From the NCBI GenBank assembly GCA_002737365.1, contig NSIL01000001.1:1-64000 (forward strand): a stretch of DNA of 64,000 bases, written 5' to 3'. This document shows, piece after piece, positions 62,069 through 64,000 of this stretch (the stretch's first letter is position 1; each line of letters begins with the position of its first letter). Made by a program: the position numbers and the translations under genes. Origin of the DNA: Acidobacterium sp. Lineage in GTDB: Bacteria; Acidobacteriota; Vicinamibacteria; Vicinamibacterales; UBA2999. The notes beneath the pieces are model-generated. The model ran no database searches, was not told the origin of the DNA, and saw nothing but the letters and a program-made list of their open reading frames with translations.

Positions 62069-64000
62069 TCAGGGTGCCGAGGTCGGCTGCCCCGGCGTCA
62101 GATAGCGGCTGAACCAGGCCACATAGCGCTGCAGCCGATCGCGCTCATAGCTGGGGATCGTCAGGCCGTGAAACTGTCCCGGATAAATCACCAGTTCGGT
62201 GGGCACCCCGAGGCTGCGCAGGGCCTGATACATCTGCTCGCTGCCCATGATGGGGACGTTGAAATCCTTCTCTCCCCCCATGAAGAGCGTCGGCGTCCGG
62301 ATGCGGTCGGCATGCAGGAACGGATACGACACCTTGGTCCACACTCCGGGATTCTTCCAGGGCGGGCCCATCTCCTGGTCGTACTGCACGATGTATTGAT
62401 CGACGCCGTAGATGCCGAACTGCATCGCGCTGCCGGCCCCGCTGATGGCCGCCTTGAAGCGCGTGTCGCTGGCGATGGTGTAGTTGGTGGAAATGCCTCC
62501 GTAGCTCCATCCGCCGATGCCCAGCCGCTGCGGGTCGGCAATGCCCTGGCGCACCGCCTCGTCCACCGCCCCCAGCAGATCCATCACCTCGAGCCGACCC
62601 CAGTCGGCGTGGATGGCCTTCTGATAGGCCGCCCCACGGCCCGCACTGCCGCGATAGTTGATAGCCAGCACCACGAGGCCCTGCGCCGCGAGCACTTCGC
62701 GATCGAATGAAAACGCATGCTCGTCCTGTGCATTCGGCCCGCCGTGGATGTAGAGCACCGTCGGATAGCGCGTGCCCTTCCTGTATCCCGCGGGCTTGAC
62801 GATGAGGCCGTGCACCTCGGTGCCGTCCTGGCTCTTTGACTGGAAGTCGTCGGTGGTGGCCAGCTGCAGCTCGCCCATCAGCGCCGCGTTGTGCGACGTA
62901 AGCGGACGCAGCTGCCGCCCTTCCAGGGCATACACTTCGGCCGGTGCGGCAGGCGTCGACATCAGCACGGCATAGTGGCCGTCGCGCCCCGGGCTGACGG
63001 CCCTGATGACCCGCTCGCCCGTGGTGATGGGCTCGACCCCGCGGGTCGCCACTCGCGCCGTCGGCACCGTTGCGACCTGCTGGCGGCGATCGTCCTGCAG
63101 CAGGAACGCGATCTCGGCCCCGTTGTTCACCCACTGCGGGCTGGCCACGGCCCGGTCAAGCTGCGTCATGAACAACGGCAGCGTCGTCAGGGGAGCGGCG
63201 GGCCCCGAAGGCGCCGCAAACACGGCCAGCTTATTCAGGTCGTACGCAAAGTTGCGGTCGGTATCGCCGGTCAGCATCGCCAGCCGCGTGCCATCGGGGC
63301 TCCACTGCGGCCGGCCCGACTCGGCTTCGGGCGTCGCGGTCACCTGCTGAGGCACCGCACCGGTGCGTGCCTCGACCATCCAGACGTCGGTGTTCACGGT
63401 GCGATCGGGATCGGCATGGGCCCGCTTGCTGAGGAAGGCCAGGCGCGTGCCGTCCGGCGACCACGCCGGGCTCTCGTCGTCCACCTGGCCGCTGGTGATC
63501 ACCGTGTGCGTGCGCGCGGCCACGTCGAACACCGCCAGGTGGCTGTACTGGCGCGTGAGATAGCCCTGGCGATCCTGCTTGAAGTGATAGCGGTCGATCA
63601 CGATCGGCGGCGGAGTCTTGCGCTTCCAGCCATCTTTCTTCTCGGGCTCGTCGTCGGGATTCTCGTCGGTGATGACAAACGCCATACGCGTGCTGTCGGG
63701 CGCCCACTGGATGTCGGACACGCCGCCCTTCACATCACTGGCCTTCTGCGCCTCGCCGCCCGCCCGGTTGAGCAGCCAGATCTGTCCGCCGCGCTTCTTG
63801 TCGTCCTCGGTGCCCCTCGATGCCACGAAGGCGAGGTATCGTCCGTCGGGGCTCCACCGCGGGGACGATTCACTGTCGGGCGAGGAGGTGAGTTGCAGCC
63901 GTTCCGAGCCGTCCCACTTCACCATCCAGATGTCGGTGTTCCGGCGATCCTTCTCGGCATCAATCGTTGTCAGGGTATAGGCCACCCACTGGCCATCGGG
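62069..64000 (-). CDS. S9-family prolyl oligopeptidase-like peptidase, partial at the right edge
   Basis: At least 638 aa are visible, and the frame stays open to the window edge, so the N-terminus is missing. The N-terminal part is a WD40-like propeller with repeated SPRWSPDGRYLAF, PAWSPDGTRLAF and RPQWSPDGTRLAML segments. The C-terminal alpha/beta-hydrolase domain has TVLYIHGGPNAQDEHAF, the nucleophile serine in LGIGGWSYGGISTNYTI (GxSxG), and the histidine in YPGQFHGLTIPSYERD. It cleaves peptides, probably short oligopeptides, or acylated peptides. The stop at 62069 is 67 bases from the feoA operator. Confidence 0.9.
   Translation of the reverse strand, partial: PDGQWVAYTLTTIDAEKDRRNTDIWMVKWDGSERLQLTSSPDSESSPRWSPDGRYLAFVASRGTEDDKKRGGQIWLLNRAGGEAQKASDVKGGVSDIQWAPDSTRMAFVITDENPDDEPEKKDGWKRKTPPPIVIDRYHFKQDRQGYLTRQYSHLAVFDVAARTHTVITSGQVDDESPAWSPDGTRLAFLSKRAHADPDRTVNTDVWMVEARTGAVPQQVTATPEAESGRPQWSPDGTRLAMLTGDTDRNFAYDLNKLAVFAAPSGPAAPLTTLPLFMTQLDRAVASPQWVNNGAEIAFLLQDDRRQQVATVPTARVATRGVEPITTGERVIRAVSPGRDGHYAVLMSTPAAPAEVYALEGRQLRPLTSHNAALMGELQLATTDDFQSKSQDGTEVHGLIVKPAGYRKGTRYPTVLYIHGGPNAQDEHAFSFDREVLAAQGLVVLAINYRGSAGRGAAYQKAIHADWGRLEVMDLLGAVDEAVRQGIADPQRLGIGGWSYGGISTNYTIASDTRFKAAISGAGSAMQFGIYGVDQYIVQYDQEMGPPWKNPGVWTKVSYPFLHADRIRTPTLFMGGEKDFNVPIMGSEQMYQALRSLGVPTELVIYPGQFHGLTIPSYERDRLQRYVAWFSRYLTPGQPTSAP

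Overview
The window is GC-rich, densely packed bacterial chromosome. Several features point to an Acidobacteriota-like soil bacterium, possibly the Vicinamibacteria group: a large TonB-dependent receptor with an N-terminal carboxypeptidase-regulatory domain (Oar type), a PEGA-domain kinase relative, secreted dipeptidyl peptidase III, an S9 prolyl-oligopeptidase relative, a BshC protein, and many secreted proteins of unknown function. That assignment is inferred from gene content; no rRNA gene is present.

Layout. 0-5 kb: TonB receptor, CapA-like secreted metallophosphatase, an IS-end-like repeat, and a PilZ protein. 5-9 kb: a cysteine-dioxygenase/metallo-beta-lactamase pair, a patch of small secreted genes and gene remnants, a CPXCG protein, a TauE/SafE permease and tRNA-Leu. 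9-13 kb: an overlapping trio (DUF255 thioredoxin protein, enoyl/dienoyl-CoA hydratase, unknown 121-aa protein), a decayed YihY gene and a YtxH-like protein. 13.3-18.7 kb: a leucine-catabolism operon (59-aa zinc ribbon, methylcrotonyl-CoA carboxylase beta, methylglutaconyl-CoA hydratase, biotin carboxylase, separate biotin carrier, HMG-CoA lyase), followed by an MFS transporter. 20-29.4 kb: secreted and envelope proteins, a peroxiredoxin, a dienelactone hydrolase, and the dipeptidyl peptidase III / creatininase pair. 29.3-32.4 kb: an SPFH fragment and RapA. 32.5-39 kb: tRNA-Cys, tRNA-Gly and a leftward block galT, yraN, aminotransferase, cysS, small unknown gene, ribF and a PhnP-like hydrolase, with mazG divergent. 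39.9-48 kb: leftward comEC, carB, carA and a kinase-like gene lacking its N-lobe. 48-57.5 kb: rightward bshC, a class A PBP, xdhC, a deaminase pseudogene, then hrcA-grpE-dnaJ-prmA. 57.5-62 kb: an AT-rich integrase remnant and several truncated genes around intact cotH, methyltransferase and feoA genes. 62-64 kb: an S9 peptidase running off the right edge.

No CRISPR array, phage module or recognisable new multi-gene system is visible. The most unusual signals are repeats and decay. A ~40-53 bp repeat occurs three times; two copies cut off genes at the exact repeat boundary and one supplies the feoA stop codon. Palindromes with a CTTTAG centre occur four times, once read in frame inside galT. 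A GGCACCCCA-type 9-mer repeat is read as the C-terminal tail of the biotin carboxylase and also marks the end of the YihY remnant. A CIRCE-like operator overlaps the hrcA start codon, yet dnaK is absent from its usual place between grpE and dnaJ.
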